From Termitomyces sp. T153 (lineage: Eukaryota > Basidiomycota > Agaricomycetes > Agaricales > Lyophyllaceae), in NCBI GenBank assembly GCA_018296165.2, contig JACKQL020000080.1, forward strand, positions 1 through 64,000: DNA of 64,000 nt. Reading direction: 5' to 3'. The notes below the pieces were generated by a model. The model did not search any database. It was not told where the DNA came from and saw only the letters and a list, made by a program, of their open reading frames with translations. The position numbers were made by a program, and so were the translations under genes. Numbering within the stretch: the first letter of the stretch is position 1; every line of letters begins with the position of its first letter. Positions 11,151 to 23,050 of this stretch are shown piece after piece.

Positions 11151-11946
11151 TTCTATCTTCTTTTCTCACTTACTTACTTCTTTTCTCACTTCTCGGCAGC
11201 CTCGAATTAAAACGGTACCACCACAGACCTAGTACGAGCATGTGGGATCGAACCGCAGTCTCATGTACATAAATGACGTGTGTATTTGGAGTATTCAACT
11301 ACTCATCTTTCGTTTCATTCTTGGTATGGCTCAACGTATAGTGATATTACAGTATGCCCTCAAAGGCTAAGCATTCGTACGCGGACATCAAAAAGAAGTA
11401 ATTTTATTACCATGTTCCTTGCATGTTCCTTCGGAGTGTGGGTAGCAGGAATGATGGGTCACCACTGCTGCACTCATGCGTAGATCAATGATTCGGACAC
11501 GGGGCCTGAGGCTAGACATGCAAATTGGATTGTATTCCGGACAGGAAGTCGAACTCTGAACATATCTCCGTTATGAATGTAGTATTGATTTAGGTAGTGC
11601 TGAGCTTACTTTCAGACTGACCAATCGGACGTACATTTTTATGACTGGGTGACCATGCTAACCACTCATTATAGGTAAAGACAGTCATCAACACATCAGA
11701 TAGTCGTTTACGATGTAACCATGAGCATATGAAACCATTGTGATCGAGTGAATACCTCTTTACAAAAGCATGCTACAAAATCAAAACAACAACCTGATAT
11801 GCGAGCGAGATTATGGAGTGAGCTTGAGGGTTGAACTACATTTTCGAGGGTCGACGATTTGAGTCACCGCATCTGTACTGCTGAAAAAAATGATGGTACA
11901 CTCATGGTTATTGATTTGAAGATTCACTGTGGGCAATGAATAAGTA
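11151..11946. other. intergenic, no gene recognised
   Basis: A mixed-composition stretch between the recombinase relic and the 3' end of the terpene synthase. It has a short duplicated TTTTCTCACTTACTTACTTC-like run near 11,160-11,190. No convincing coding region or RNA gene is visible. Confidence 0.4.
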
Positions 11947-13213
11947 TTAGAACACTTCGCTTTCGAGAGGTACTATTACTAACCGAGGAAGCAGGACAAC
12001 TCTCCTACTCTTCTGGATGTCCAGCCCACCTTCTTCAAAGTACCTCTGAGTCTCAAAGCTCCAAGAATCATGTCCCCTGATCCAGTAAGCCATGCCATCC
12101 AAATAGTGTTTCACTTGGCCATCAAACTCTTTACCAAAAGATGGGACATGGCATAGATCTTCCAAGATATTGTGTACAAGCTTTGAACAGTAGTCACCAA
12201 CCCACTTCGTTGCTTCGTTCAAACCGATATTTTCTTGATGCATCACGACAGTAACCGCGTTATGAATATCACCACGGGCTTGCTCAATATTGTAGGAATA
12301 CATATCCTGGTCAAAATTTAGAATGGAACATAGACAGTCGAGAGAACAGAGATTACATTCATGAGTGTGGCTAGATCACTATAGGCATCGGTGAGTCTCC
12401 GGATAACCGGATCTTCAAAGACCTCATCCGGAAGATTGAGTGTGAATTGAATAGGCATGAATGTAGCGTTCATCGCGCCAGTTGAACGGCGGAAAATAAT
12501 ATAATCGTCAATGTTCCTGACGAAGCTTTGAGCACGCTCATGAGCTTCTTCAGAAACTGCAGTAGTGTATTCATCGAATGCTTCGATAAATCGACGGCGA
12601 GCACTCTCGGATACACATTTCAATGACGACTGCCAGAATCTAGGATGAGGACACAACAATTAATCTCGAGAGCCTCTGAATACATCCAAGACTTACTGGC
12701 GGCTAATCTCTCCAATCACACACTCGTCGGCTGGCCTGGCTTTGTTAGGATTGCGTAAAGCATCCATGACAATCGTGGCCAGTTGCTGAGCTTCATGAGG
12801 CATCGCAATGTCTGTGTAATCATCATAAAATGTATAGAGAACCATGAGATCACAACACGCGCGAAGGACGTCTGTATACCACAGGTATGTAATTGATAAG
12901 AATGGACAGATCATTTTGGGCCAGCAGAGAAGTATACCTTTGTTCTCCAACGGATATGTGAGAGCAGCGAGCAACTCTAGCAATAGCAAAACAATCTAAA
13001 CAGTCCTCTGGCATGGATAGACAGACAAGGCTCACCAATCTTGCCGAGGTCCATTGCTCGTTGTACACGGGGTAGAATCCCATTAAAACTTCGGATCCAT
13101 GCTGACGATTCTGCTTTGGCCTGAAGGTAATGTGGATTGAGAATGCGCTTCCAGGGCCATTGCACAAGAGGATCAGGGAGAGTGAAGACGAATTCTGAGG
13201 GGTCAGCGGTCAT
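11947..13213 (-). CDS. sesquiterpene synthase (class I terpene cyclase)
   Basis: Five exons on the minus strand: 13,213-13,036, 12,976-12,938, 12,871-12,697, 12,639-12,357 and 12,306-11,947. All four introns are GT-AG and phases agree, giving 344 aa, the usual size of fungal sesquiterpene synthases. The Mg-binding Asp-rich motif is DDYTD in exon 3 (TFYDDYTDIAMP). The NSE triad is NDMYSYNIE, spanning the exon 4/5 junction (N from exon 4). A conserved RY-type end is seen as SFETQRYFEEGG. These motifs cyclise farnesyl diphosphate in the cytosol; the exact product cannot be read from sequence. The start ATG at 13,213 gives an N-terminus with the usual WPWKRILNPHY block. An inverted broken copy lies 0.5-0.7 kb upstream. 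An alternative, a monoterpene or diterpene cyclase, is less likely by length and motifs. Confidence 0.92.
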
Positions 13214-13699
13214 CTTTCAGTATACCTACATTCCTCTGTCGAAATCGCCCAGCACTTATAGGAAAAAAGGTGGCAGATCTTTCCATTTTCAACTGGAAAA
13301 GAACCTGTATTCTGACAACTAGAAATGATATCTCTCAACATAATATGACAACTGGAGTTCGATGGGCAGCTCATTTTTGATGAGGATGAGGACTTCATAC
13401 AGGCAGGACCTTGGAAATGTAGACTTGAACACAGTTGCCTTGTCAAGTGTCAGGCAGGATCATAATCCTGACATATGAGTTGCCTTGTCAAGTGTCAGGC
13501 AGGATCATCAATTCTGACATATGCGTGATAATCATTCATTGATGATAGGCACATAGGCTCAATGTCTAAATTCGGCATCATTTGCTTAGCTGCCCTTCCT
13601 GCAATAACACACCTCTATTGCTGGACCCTATGTGTCTACTGTCAATGGATTATCATCACGGATTCCTGACAGAATCAAACCATTTGGAAACCCTCTTTG
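13214..13699. other. spacer of the inverted terpene synthase pair
   Basis: It holds the promoter side of the intact terpene synthase and a 45 bp tandem direct repeat. No homologue of the first exon is seen on the plus-strand side, so the inverted copy lost it here. Confidence 0.55.
13434..13524. repeat. tandem direct repeat, two 45 bp units
   Basis: GTTGCCTTGTCAAGTGTCAG begins at 13,434 and again at 13,479, and each unit ends in CTGACATATG. The units differ by about three bases. They lie in the spacer between the two inverted terpene synthase copies. Confidence 0.85.
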
Positions 13700-14824
13700 A
13701 ACCCAGGCTTGTCTTTCTATCTAGACCAGAGGACTGTTTAGATTGTTTTGTTCTTTTTATTAGAGTTGCTTGCTGCTCTCACATATCCTTTGGAAAACAA
13801 AAGTATACTTCTCTGCTTGCTCAAAATGATCTGTCCATTCTTATCAATTACATACCTGTGGTATACAGACGTCCTTCGCGCGTGTTGTGATTTCATGGTC
13901 CCCTATACATTTTATGATGATTACACAGACATTGCGATGCCTCATGAAGCTCAGCAACTGGCCACGATTGTCATGGATGCTTTACGCAATCCTAACAAAG
14001 CCAGGCCAGCCGACGAGTGTGTGATTGGAGAGATTAGCCGCCAGTAAGTCTTGGATGTATTCAGAGGCTCTCGAGATTAATTGTTGTGTCCTCATCCTAG
14101 ATTCTGGCAATTGTCATTGAAATGTGTTTCCAATAGTGCTCACTGTCGATTCATTGAAGCTCTTGACAAATACACTACTGCACTTGTTGAAGAAGCTCAT
14201 GAGCGTGCTCAAAGCTTCATCAGGAACATTGATGATTATATTATCCTCCCCCGTTCTACAGCCGCATTGAACACAATAGTCATGCCTATTCAATTCACAC
14301 TCAATCTTCCGGATGAGGTCTTTGAAGATCCGGTTATTCGGAGACTCACTGATGTCTGCAGTGATTCTGACTATACTCATGAATGTAATCTCTGTATCTT
14401 CTCGACTGTCAATGGTCCATTCTGAGCCTTGACTGGGATATGTATTCCTACAATATTGAGCAAGCCCGTGGTGATATTCAAAACGTGGTCATTGTTGTGA
14501 TGCATCAAGAAGATATCGGTTTGAACGAAGCAACGAAGTGGGTTGGTGACTACTGTTCAAAGCTTGTACACAATATCTTGGAAGATCTATGCCATGTCCC
14601 ATCTTTTGGTAAAGAGTTTGATGGCCAAAGTGAAACACTATTTGGATGGCATGGCTTACTGGATCAGGGGACATGATTCTTGGAGCTTTGAGACTCAGAG
14701 GTACTTTGAAGAAGGTAGGCTGTACATTCAGAAGAGTAGGAGAGTTGTCCTGCGTCCTCAATTAGTACTAGTACCTCTTGAAAATGAAGTGTTACTTATT
14801 ACCTACAGGGAATATTTGAATTAA
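13700..14824 (+). pseudogene. sesquiterpene synthase, inverted duplicate, broken
   Basis: This is a plus-strand copy of the minus-strand gene at 11,947-13,213, alike in introns as well as exons (for example the intron tail ATTAATTGTTGTGTCCTCAT is identical). It starts inside intron 1, so exon 1 with the start codon is missing. Exon 3 keeps DDYTD. Exon 4 has a frame change near 14,366 just before the NSE Asn, exon 5 has an extra A near 14,630 (GGCCAAAGTG against GGCCAAGTG), and the normal stop is lost, so the last frame runs to 14,824. The exon 4 and 5 changes hit the NSE motif region. It is very unlikely to be active. Confidence 0.9.
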
Positions 14825-16699
14825 TGATGATGCAAGATGCCAAGTTTGGCTTTGTTGAAGGGGTTCCCTTTCAAACTCAGCACAATCTCAGCTTCACAAA
14901 GTGTTCAGGGGTTAGTTGACACTAGATTCACTTTATAGAATGTGATAAATAGATAAGCAGTTTCTATTGATCAAGTTTTAATAGTTCAACCAGTTCAAAC
15001 TAATAAAACAAGGCTCAAAGGACAGTTCAACATAAAATTGTAAGCTTGAAGCTACTAAATGTTCATAATGGCATAAGAACTCTGCCCCTTGGGGAATTGC
15101 AAGCTGTGGCAAGTAGTTGCTTGCTCATTATGCTCAAAATTCCTTCCTTTTATATCCCTCAGTCCATGCATGGGTCACACCTATTTTGTGTGTTTTTGTT
15201 GTTGTCCAGGAGTGTGATGGGCCAGTTGTCAGTCTGGGCATTGTAGTGTTGCATGGTCAAGTCTTGGCAGTATGTGTGTATTGGGTCAGCTGTGCACCCA
15301 TTCTTGGCTTTGGATATTTGGATTTGATTATGCTGAGGTCCAGGGTGATCTTTGGTCTGCCTTTTTCTCTTTCTTTGTCCTCACCTCCTGCCTGCAGGTC
15401 CTTGTCATGTAGGTATCAGTGTTGTTAGTTGGTTGAGGTTGGTTGGTTTGTAGAAGGTGGGGCTGTTTCAGCAGGTTATGTGGTGAGTACAGAGTAATTG
15501 CATGTAAAAAACAATTGGGCCCAATAATGAGTGGGACTGTGATCTGACATAATCAATAGTTGTTAGACTAAGGAGTATATCATACACAAGCTATGTGCTA
15601 AGTTCCAGACCCAACATCACTGCATTTGGTTAGGTCCTCAATATTCTAACTCAATGATGAGAGACAGACCCAACTTCATTTTTGTTTGGTTAGGTCTTTG
15701 TAATTGTGAATCAATCAAGGTAGGGCACTACAAGTGCATGTGTCATACATTGTAGCAGAACATGTTTTGTTTTGTATAGTACATGTCCAGCAAAGTCCTC
15801 TGCATTGTAGTGGAAGGTCAACAATGTTACATCCATAACAGTGCCATTGCAATGTTATGATGTGTTGTTGAAAACATTCTTAGCAGACATCTTGGTTCCA
15901 CAGGATTCCTACATTGTGTCATCAGTGTCAGTGGAGGCACATCTGCTGTCTGCTTTTCATTGCCATATGACATCCATTGTAAAGGTGGTTCCATTAGCCA
16001 GTCATCACATAACTGTTTCCATTCAAAAGCTGCTCTGTTGTTAAGATCTTTGTCCATTGCTGGATGCTGTCATGGAACTGTTTCTGTTGGAGAGCCACTC
16101 CATTGTTAAAATCTCAGTCTGTCTGTATTAGATATCTGTGAGAATCTGTAAAGTAATTCTGGTAGTGGCTAGAAGCTGTCACAGAACTGTTTCTGCTGGA
16201 GTGTCTTATCATCTGTTGCAAACCAATGATTGGCCACTCTACAACTGTTCCATGAAAATATGACTATGTTGACAGTCTTATGGCTTAGTGGTTCAATGTA
16301 ACAGAGTGTCCCATTACTTTCTCATTAGCCTACTTTATCTAATTATTTAGTTATATTATTATTGTAGTGTCACCTGATGCTACCTCTAAGCCTATTCACT
16401 TTACTTACATAAGGCAGCACTTTACTTCATACTTTGTAGACAGAATCAACAACTGGTTTTGACTTGCAAGGTGTGAGCTGTAAGCTGCACAACCCATAAC
16501 AGAAATATTACATTTCTAAGATGAACAAGCATTGACTCATTTGTAAAGCAGAAGCCTAACTTCCAGAAAGAAGTTCATGGCCACTAGTTTGAATCAGAAT
16601 ATTAAAAGTTTAATGTTGACCTTCCTCAATGGGTACAATTGACCATGGAAGGTCAGGTGTTTGAGCCTAGGTCCAAACCAGATTTTAATGGAGCACACA
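14825..16699. other. CpG-poor stretch without a recognised gene, probably old repeat
   Basis: Composition matches the decayed transposons to the right. Possible LTR traits include TTTTATATCC near 15,150 and two near-copies of AGACCCAAC...TTTGGTTAGGTC (about 15,607 and 15,664). An 8 bp inverted pair GACCTTCC/GGAAGGTC sits at 16,618-16,655. It may be the 5' LTR and leader of element F. No reading frame is convincing. Confidence 0.35.
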
Positions 16700-17809
16700 T
16701 AGTGCTCCACATGAGATGTTGGATCCTGCCACATCATGTCATGGCATGGGGAGAGAAAGTGGTGTTATACCAGGAGGGCTGCCAGCAGCCACTCCCACTT
16801 GGCCAGCTATAGCTGGTCAGGGAGGTGTTACCACTGAGGGCACTCAAGTGCCCTCTGCCCAGTCATATCTGAAGGTAGAGCCAGAAGGAGTGGTGGTGAC
16901 AGCTAGCAAGGAGAAAAATCTCTTGTATGTGCCCACTGCACTGGGAGTGGAAGGTCTTAGATCCTTCCCAGTGACTGCAGGAGACTGCTTCGAGTCTTTT
17001 TTGTTGGTTACTCTGCTGAAGAGCACTAACAGAGAATCTTACAGGGCACAGGGCCCTGTACAATTGAAAATTGGGCCCTCCCTGAGCAAAAGGGTAGCAG
17101 GACCATCAGCCTTTATGGAATAATTTTAGAGGATGTTGGTGACACCTTGGATACTGATGGTGAGGCTAACTTGGATGACATCCTCCATTGGATGGTGTTA
17201 GTGTTTTAACAGAGCCAGGTTAAGGTCACTAAGGCCTCAATGCAACAGTACCTAGCTGCAAGAATGGCTAAGCATATAACAATCCAATGGTTGCTAGGAG
17301 AGGGGATGATTCCAACTGATCCAGTAAAGTTCATGGAACTTTATATGCTTTTTCTGGTGCAGGAGGTAGTGATTACCTCCAGCAAAAGAAGTTGTGAGGA
17401 TCTCAGACCTCTTTAGCAATGCCTTCACCATTTGTGGGTGGTGATTTGTTACACCCACTTTCCCTGGTCAATGAAGCATTGACCATCCTGCAAGTACTAC
17501 AACAGCCTGGTGAAATGCCATTGGATTACACAGTGAGACAGGCTGCAGTAGACCATCAGAGACAGGCTATGCTGGGAATGCTGGTAGCAACTGACTTGGC
17601 ATTGACAGAGGCCAGATCAGTCATTACAGTTGAACAGCCCATGGTGCAACACAGACCCACTGGGTCTACATAGAGAGCATTGATCTGAAAAGACCAAATC
17701 ACATTATAGTGATTTAATAATGGTGACATGGAGGACTTTGGACTGTCCTTCATGGATGATCAAAAGATGGTGTTCCAAGGGGGCACCACTTATGGTATAT
17801 GGCCTGAAG
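16700..17809 (+). pseudogene. element F, gag-like region, 5' part (interrupted by element D)
   Basis: Open pieces at 16,716-17,123 and 17,419-17,673 on the plus strand give a Gly/Pro-rich N-terminus and a helical stretch (VNEALTILQVLQQPGE). The sequence continues across the D insertion at 51,251 with gag-like coding sequence on the same strand, and the junction is marked by D's TGAAG duplication. F is therefore older than D. The family of F is uncertain, because only its gag-like part is visible. Confidence 0.55.
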
Positions 17810-18179
17810 TGTCAGGGGACTTCCATTTCTGACCTCTGTGACCTATTCCAGCACCTCTGCAGCTTGTTCAATGTCTCTGGGGCTCATTCCAGAACCCCAG
17901 AGATCTCCAGAGAACTGTAGAGTTCTCCATATTACCTCACCAATCATTGTCCTAGAGTTAGGATTACCTCTGGCCTTCTGTACAGTAGTTCTGATGCCTC
18001 CACCACCTGCTGATGCACTGCACTGAGCAGCAGGGATCCTTAGACTTGTTCTCTCCAGATTCCCCTCTGCTAGGTGGTTAGTTACTGATTGTATTGTCAT
18101 CTACTCCTGCTAATATACTTTGGATTCCCCTCTGCTAGCTGCATGACTCCAATCTGCTGCCCTGGAGGTCACCCTTACA
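17810..18179 (+). repeat. 5' LTR of element D
   Basis: It starts TGTCAGGGGACTTCCATTTC and ends CACCCTTACA. It matches 50,882-51,250 over its full length with scattered, mostly transition, differences. Confidence 0.95.
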
Positions 18180-18285
18180 GCAGAACAAGTCTCCTACAAC
18201 TGGTCTGGAAGCCCCTCATAGCTGCAAGGAACCTCTGAGCTGCTATCCATTGCTTCTCCACCAGGATTAAGCACTGTGTAGTTCT

Positions 18286-19509
18286 ATGTCTCAGCTTGCC
18301 AACCCAGACACATCTTTTTTTTTGGAGGCCCCAGCCCTGCAGGACAAAGCCTGGACCCGCCTGCTACACCTAGAAACCCAAGTGCAATTAATGCAATCAT
18401 CTCTCACCCACCATAAAACTGCACTCTATACTGTCCATCAAACCACAGATCTTATCTCCCAGTCACTCCAAGCACTGCTCAAATGCCTAACTCCCACCTC
18501 CACACCTCCCCCAGCTGTGGAACCAGCCCCAACTGCATCTGCACCTGTTCCTGCAGCTCTAGTGGCCCTACAGCCATGGCATGCCCCATGCTACCAGATG
18601 CATACAATAGTGCCTGCTCTGGCAGGGAATGATTCCTTTAATCCTGCCTCACCTATATCCACCTCAGTAGGGACACCTTTGACTTTGACACATTGAAAAT
18701 AGCCTGGGTACTGTTGTACATTGAGACTGGATGTGCCTCCACCTATGCACTATGAGTTTTCTGTTGCCTCAGAGGTGTTGGAATTTTTCCAGACTGGGCC
18801 GCCTTCAAGAAGGACTTTTGCATGGAGTTTTTCCCACTAGACCCCACCAAGACTGTGGCATTGACACTACATGATAGGGAGCAATATGGGCAAGGAAAGC
18901 ATACATTGGACAAGTACATTGACTTGTTCTGGGCTCTGGTCAAGCAAGCTGCCTACCCCAATAGCCTTCAATTATGCCTCACCTTCTGGGATGGCCTGCA
19001 CCCCATGCTAGTGGAATGCATTGACAATCTTATGGAGGGTTGCCCAGACAATGAAAAGATTGCATCATAGTATGAGGTGGCCCAGGACCAGTAGCAACTC
19101 ATGGAGATTTGGAGGGAGCTCTGCCACCCACATTCCACAATGCACCCCACTCCAATCACCAATCTCCACCACCCCATACCTGCTTGCCCAATGCCAGCTT
19201 CCTCTGGCCATCCCCACGACACATCCACTGCTGCTGGGTATCTCCATGAACATGGATGCTGCCAGACAGCTCCATGCTGTGCTGCTGCTGTGCTAGAGAT
19301 GCCAGAAGCTCAGACACTTTGCATAGCACTGCCTCCTGGGCCTGGAGGTGTGTTACCTTTCCACAGCAGAGCAGGAGAAACTCCTCCTGCAGCTGCTGGC
19401 TGCAAAGGATGCTGCCAGAGCTCCATTGCCAGATGAGCCTACACCAGAGTTGACCCCAGAGGAGATCAGCATGTGTGCATCACCCCCAGAGCTGGAGGAG
19501 GATTTTTAG
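18286..19509 (+). pseudogene. gag of element D, broken
   Basis: The N-terminus is helical and then Pro/Ala-rich (18,286-18,696). The core has typical Ty3/gypsy gag features: FKKDFCMEFFPLDPTK, a YIDLFWALVKQAAYP block, and LCLTFWDGLHP (about 18,805-19,000). A CCHC zinc knuckle is still visible near 19,290-19,330, but its Gly is Arg and two codons are TAG stops. The tail is acidic (ELTPEEISMCASPPELEEDF). In the family, gag builds the virus-like particle and binds RNA. Frame shifts and TAG/TGA stops are present. Confidence 0.8.
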
Positions 19510-19718
19510 TTGAGTGATGGATGAGGTATATGCCTCTATTGCTGGGTGCTAACAGGTTCTCATGTCTGTCAATAGAAAATGAAATCACCTTTTCCAATGT
19601 CCTTCATTCTGAGACAGAAGAACCTCAATGTTTCCCTTCAGATGTACAAATACCAACTCTGGAGCCCCTGTCAAGCTCCCCAACACCTTCTAGGGTCCAC
19701 TGGTGCAGCCCCACCTAG

Positions 19719-21754
19719 GTGCATCAAATGCCCCAACAGTATGTGATGGCTTCCAGCCCATCTGCTAACTTCCTGCACCTTGATGTTGAGATAGAGACCA
19801 TGGACACCCAGCAAGCCTATGGAGTTATGGCTCTTCTGGATAGCAGAACAACAGGACTGTTTTTGAATTTGGAGTTCGTCAAATGCTATGGTCTGACCAT
19901 GCAGCCCCTCTCCAAGCTGATTCTGGTCTACAACATTGACAGAACACCCAACAAAGCAGATGCCATCAGCTCCATGATTGACCTGGTCCTGCACTATCAG
20001 AATTATGCAGAGTGTGCTGTTTTTGCTGTCACCAGCTTAGGTAGGCAGGACATGATCCTTGGTTTCACATGGCTCTGTGAGCACAACCCCAAGGTAGATT
20101 GGACCAAGGGAGAGGTAATCATGAGCAGATGCCTTTGGAAGTGCTCCACCTGTGCTGCTGAGGACAGGAAAGAATGCTGGGCTCAAGTTCAAGAGCACAT
20201 GGCCATTTGCCCATGTTGTGCTAGGCCCCTCCCCTTCACCAATCTGGACCTCTTGGATCCTCCACCTCTGGCATTCCCTTGTAGAGAGGCCATCTATAAG
20301 GACAACTGGAGCAGTGGTGAATTCTTGGAAGAGGAGCATGAAGAGGAGTTTGGTGGCATACATGAGCTAGAGCTCCTAGATGACACAGTAGAAGTGGGGG
20401 ACTGAATCTATGCTATCACTGTACACCTGCCACCCTCAGTTGTAGAGATCTGGGCTAGCCAGACCACATCCCAGCAGCTGGCCCAGGCATTTGCTGCTAA
20501 TGCTGCACCCCAAAAGTTCTGAGATGTCATACCCCCCTACCTCCATGTGTTTGAGGATGTGTTCTCCAAAGCCTTATTTGACTTGCTTCTGGAGCACAAG
20601 AGGTGGGACCATGCAATTGAACTGCTGCCAGATTCCACACCCTCCAGCTGTAAAGTCTACCTGCTAGCACCCAGGGAGCAGGATGAGCTCAATGCCTTCC
20701 TGCAAGAAAATCTGGACTCCAGTCACATCTGCCCTTCCAAGTCTCCAATGGTTTCTCTGGTCTTCTTCATCAAGAAGAAGGATGGCTTGCTCTGACTGGT
20801 CTAGGATTATTGAGTTCTCAATGCCATGACAGTGAAGAACTGCTACCTCCTCACCCTCATCTCTGAGCTCATCAACAACCTCTGGAGTGTGCAATACTTT
20901 ACTAAACTGGATGTCTGGTAGGGCTACAACAATGTGCACATCCAAGAAGGAGACAAATGGAAGGCCACCTTCTGGACCAATTGGGGATTGTTCAAATTGC
21001 TTGTTATGTCATTTGAACTCACCAACAGCCCTGCCACTTTCCAGACAATGATGAACAACATCTTCTGGGACCTCATCATGGAGGGTGTAGTGCATGTATA
21101 CCTCAATGACATCCTCATCTACACCAAAACACTGTAAGAACACTGTCAGATCACTTGCCTCATCCTGGAATGCCTCTGCCAGCACCAGCTCTACCTCAAA
21201 CTAGAGAAGTGTGAGTTTGAACAGACCTGGATTGAGTATCTCAGCCTGATCATCTTGCATGGAGCCATGGAGATGGACCTAGTGAAGGTAGCAGGTGTGG
21301 TGGAGTGGCCAGAGCCCAAGAACAAGAAAGAGGTGCAGGTGTTCCTCAGCTTTGCAAACTTCTACTGGAGATTCATCCAGGATTTCTTGCACCATGCATG
21401 TCTGCTATTTGACCTTACTGGAAAGGATGTTGCATGGAGTTGGGGACCTCTGGAGCAGGTGGCCTTTGATGCCCTCAAGTGCACCATGACCTTCAGACCT
21501 GTCCTCCTCTTTCCAGACAACAACTCCCCCTTCCAGGTGGAAGCAGATAGCTCTGACTTTGCCACTGGGACTGTTCTTTCACAGCAATCCCTAGAGGATG
21601 GGAAGTGGCATCGGATGGCCTTCTACTCCAAGAGCCTAAACACAGTAGAGCAGAACTACAAGATCCATGACAAGGAGATGCTGGCCATCATCTAGTCATT
21701 TGAGGAGTGGCAGCACTTTCTGGAAGGTGTGCAGCACAAGTTTGAGGTCTGGAC
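19719..21754 (+). pseudogene. protease and reverse transcriptase/RNase H of element D, broken by element A
   Basis: The aspartic protease site is seen as LLDSRTTGLF (about 19,833) where the family has DSGAT, so the Gly and Ala are changed. RT blocks follow: VFFIKKKDG (20,762), the AMTVKNCYLLTLISELIN block, and KATFWTNWGLFKLLVMSF. The YxDD box is YLND (about 21,100), so one catalytic Asp is Asn. Then come the thumb and RNase H start (EVQVFLSFANFYWRFI, EADSSDFATG). Stops include TGA, TAG and TGA in a single ten-codon stretch at about 20,794-20,815. The frame runs to KFEVW at 21,754, where A is inserted, and resumes at 32,908. Confidence 0.88.
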
Positions 21755-22835
21755 TGTCAGGTTCCACTGACTACGGGGGCTCAGCTATACTGGTGAATCC
21801 TTACTAAGCAGATGCAATGTTCTGCACTCATAACCTGGCATTCCAGAGTTGGCACAGAGTGGAGAGACTTGCGGGGGGAAGCTAGGGGGAGCAGTCTGAG
21901 CAAGTCTGAAGTGGTCCAGGAAAGTCTAAGACCAAGTATATTAACATTGGGCTTAGGCAGGCATCAGGAACAAGTTTGTAGGTGCATGAATAGACTGTGG
22001 GGAAAATCAAGGCTTTGCTAGTGATGAGGGCAGAGCCAGAGTTGGACAGGGGATCAATCAAGACTTGATGGGTTCCAGGGCTGAGCAGAGAGCAAGGTCC
22101 AGAGTTGTCATAGAATGTTCAGGGTTCATAGCATGTGTGTGGAGTTTGTACTGATGTTGGAGATAGAAAGAACTTAGAGAAACAAAGGAAATATAGACAG
22201 TTGAGATGAGATAGAGATGAGGTGAGACAGGACAGAGAAAAGAGATAGATTTAAGACTAAAAATAGAAACAGAGACAGAGAGAAACATGAGACACAAGTA
22301 ACCAATAATGCAAGTAATATCAAGACTGGAGTATGAGGAGTTACTCTATGACTTATATACTGACTACTGGATAGCTCTGTAGGACAGCGGGCATGGTGGC
22401 AGGACTTGACAGGGCTGCACAGGGTTGACAGGTGTTGGATACAATCAAGGAGCAGGCCACAGTGATATTCTGATGGGATCAGCTGGGGATGTGGGCTGCT
22501 CTGGAGTCATCATGATGCTCCAGAGCAGGTTGGATGAACCAGAGTAGGGGATTGGAAGTGTACAGTGGGGTCAGGAGTAGTGGGGGAAGGTTCTAGGGGC
22601 TCAGAGGAAGTGTCAAGGACTGTGGAGAAGGCATCAGAGTTGGCCAGAGGATCATTGGGGTTTGTCAGAGAAGCATTGGAGTTGGCCAGGGGATTGTTAG
22701 GGTTTGCTGGAGAAGCATCAGAGTTACCTGGAGTGGGTGCAGAGAGTGGTTGAGGGTTGGGAGGTTTGGCAGGGCATTGGAAAGGGCTTGAGCAGGTTGG
22801 AGACAAGGTCAGGGGTCTGGGGAGTGGGTCATGAC
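21755..22835 (-). repeat. 3' LTR of element A (left)
   Basis: On the plus strand it reads TGTCAGGTTCCACTGAC...GTCATGACA. The minus strand has the conserved promoter-like box GTATATAAG near 22,355-22,365, which is found in all LTRs of the family. Length is 1,081 bp. Confidence 0.93.
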
Positions 22836-23050
22836 ATCACCCCCCCTTCAATATCAAGACACTTGAGATGCAGGGCACAGTTTGGGAATTGGCAGGGCAT
22901 GGGAATTGGAGTTAAGTAATATTGATCAGACTGCAGTAAGCAGCAGTGGTGTGGGGAACAAAGTTGAAGCATGGCCACTGTTCATCAGGGGGTTCTTTCC
23001 AAGCCATTAAAAAGGGTCAGATGTACCCCAGGCTTCCCAAACTTCCTGCA

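Noticed and set aside
10651..11232. 193-codon plus-strand ORF
   Set aside because: It is a different frame across the tyrosine recombinase relic, which has the real motifs (GHSF, GRWRSDSYK).
11235..11265. tRNA-like T-arm (GGTTCGATCCCAC on the minus strand)
   Set aside because: The T-stem has a mismatch, and no matching acceptor or anticodon stem can be found within tRNA distance.
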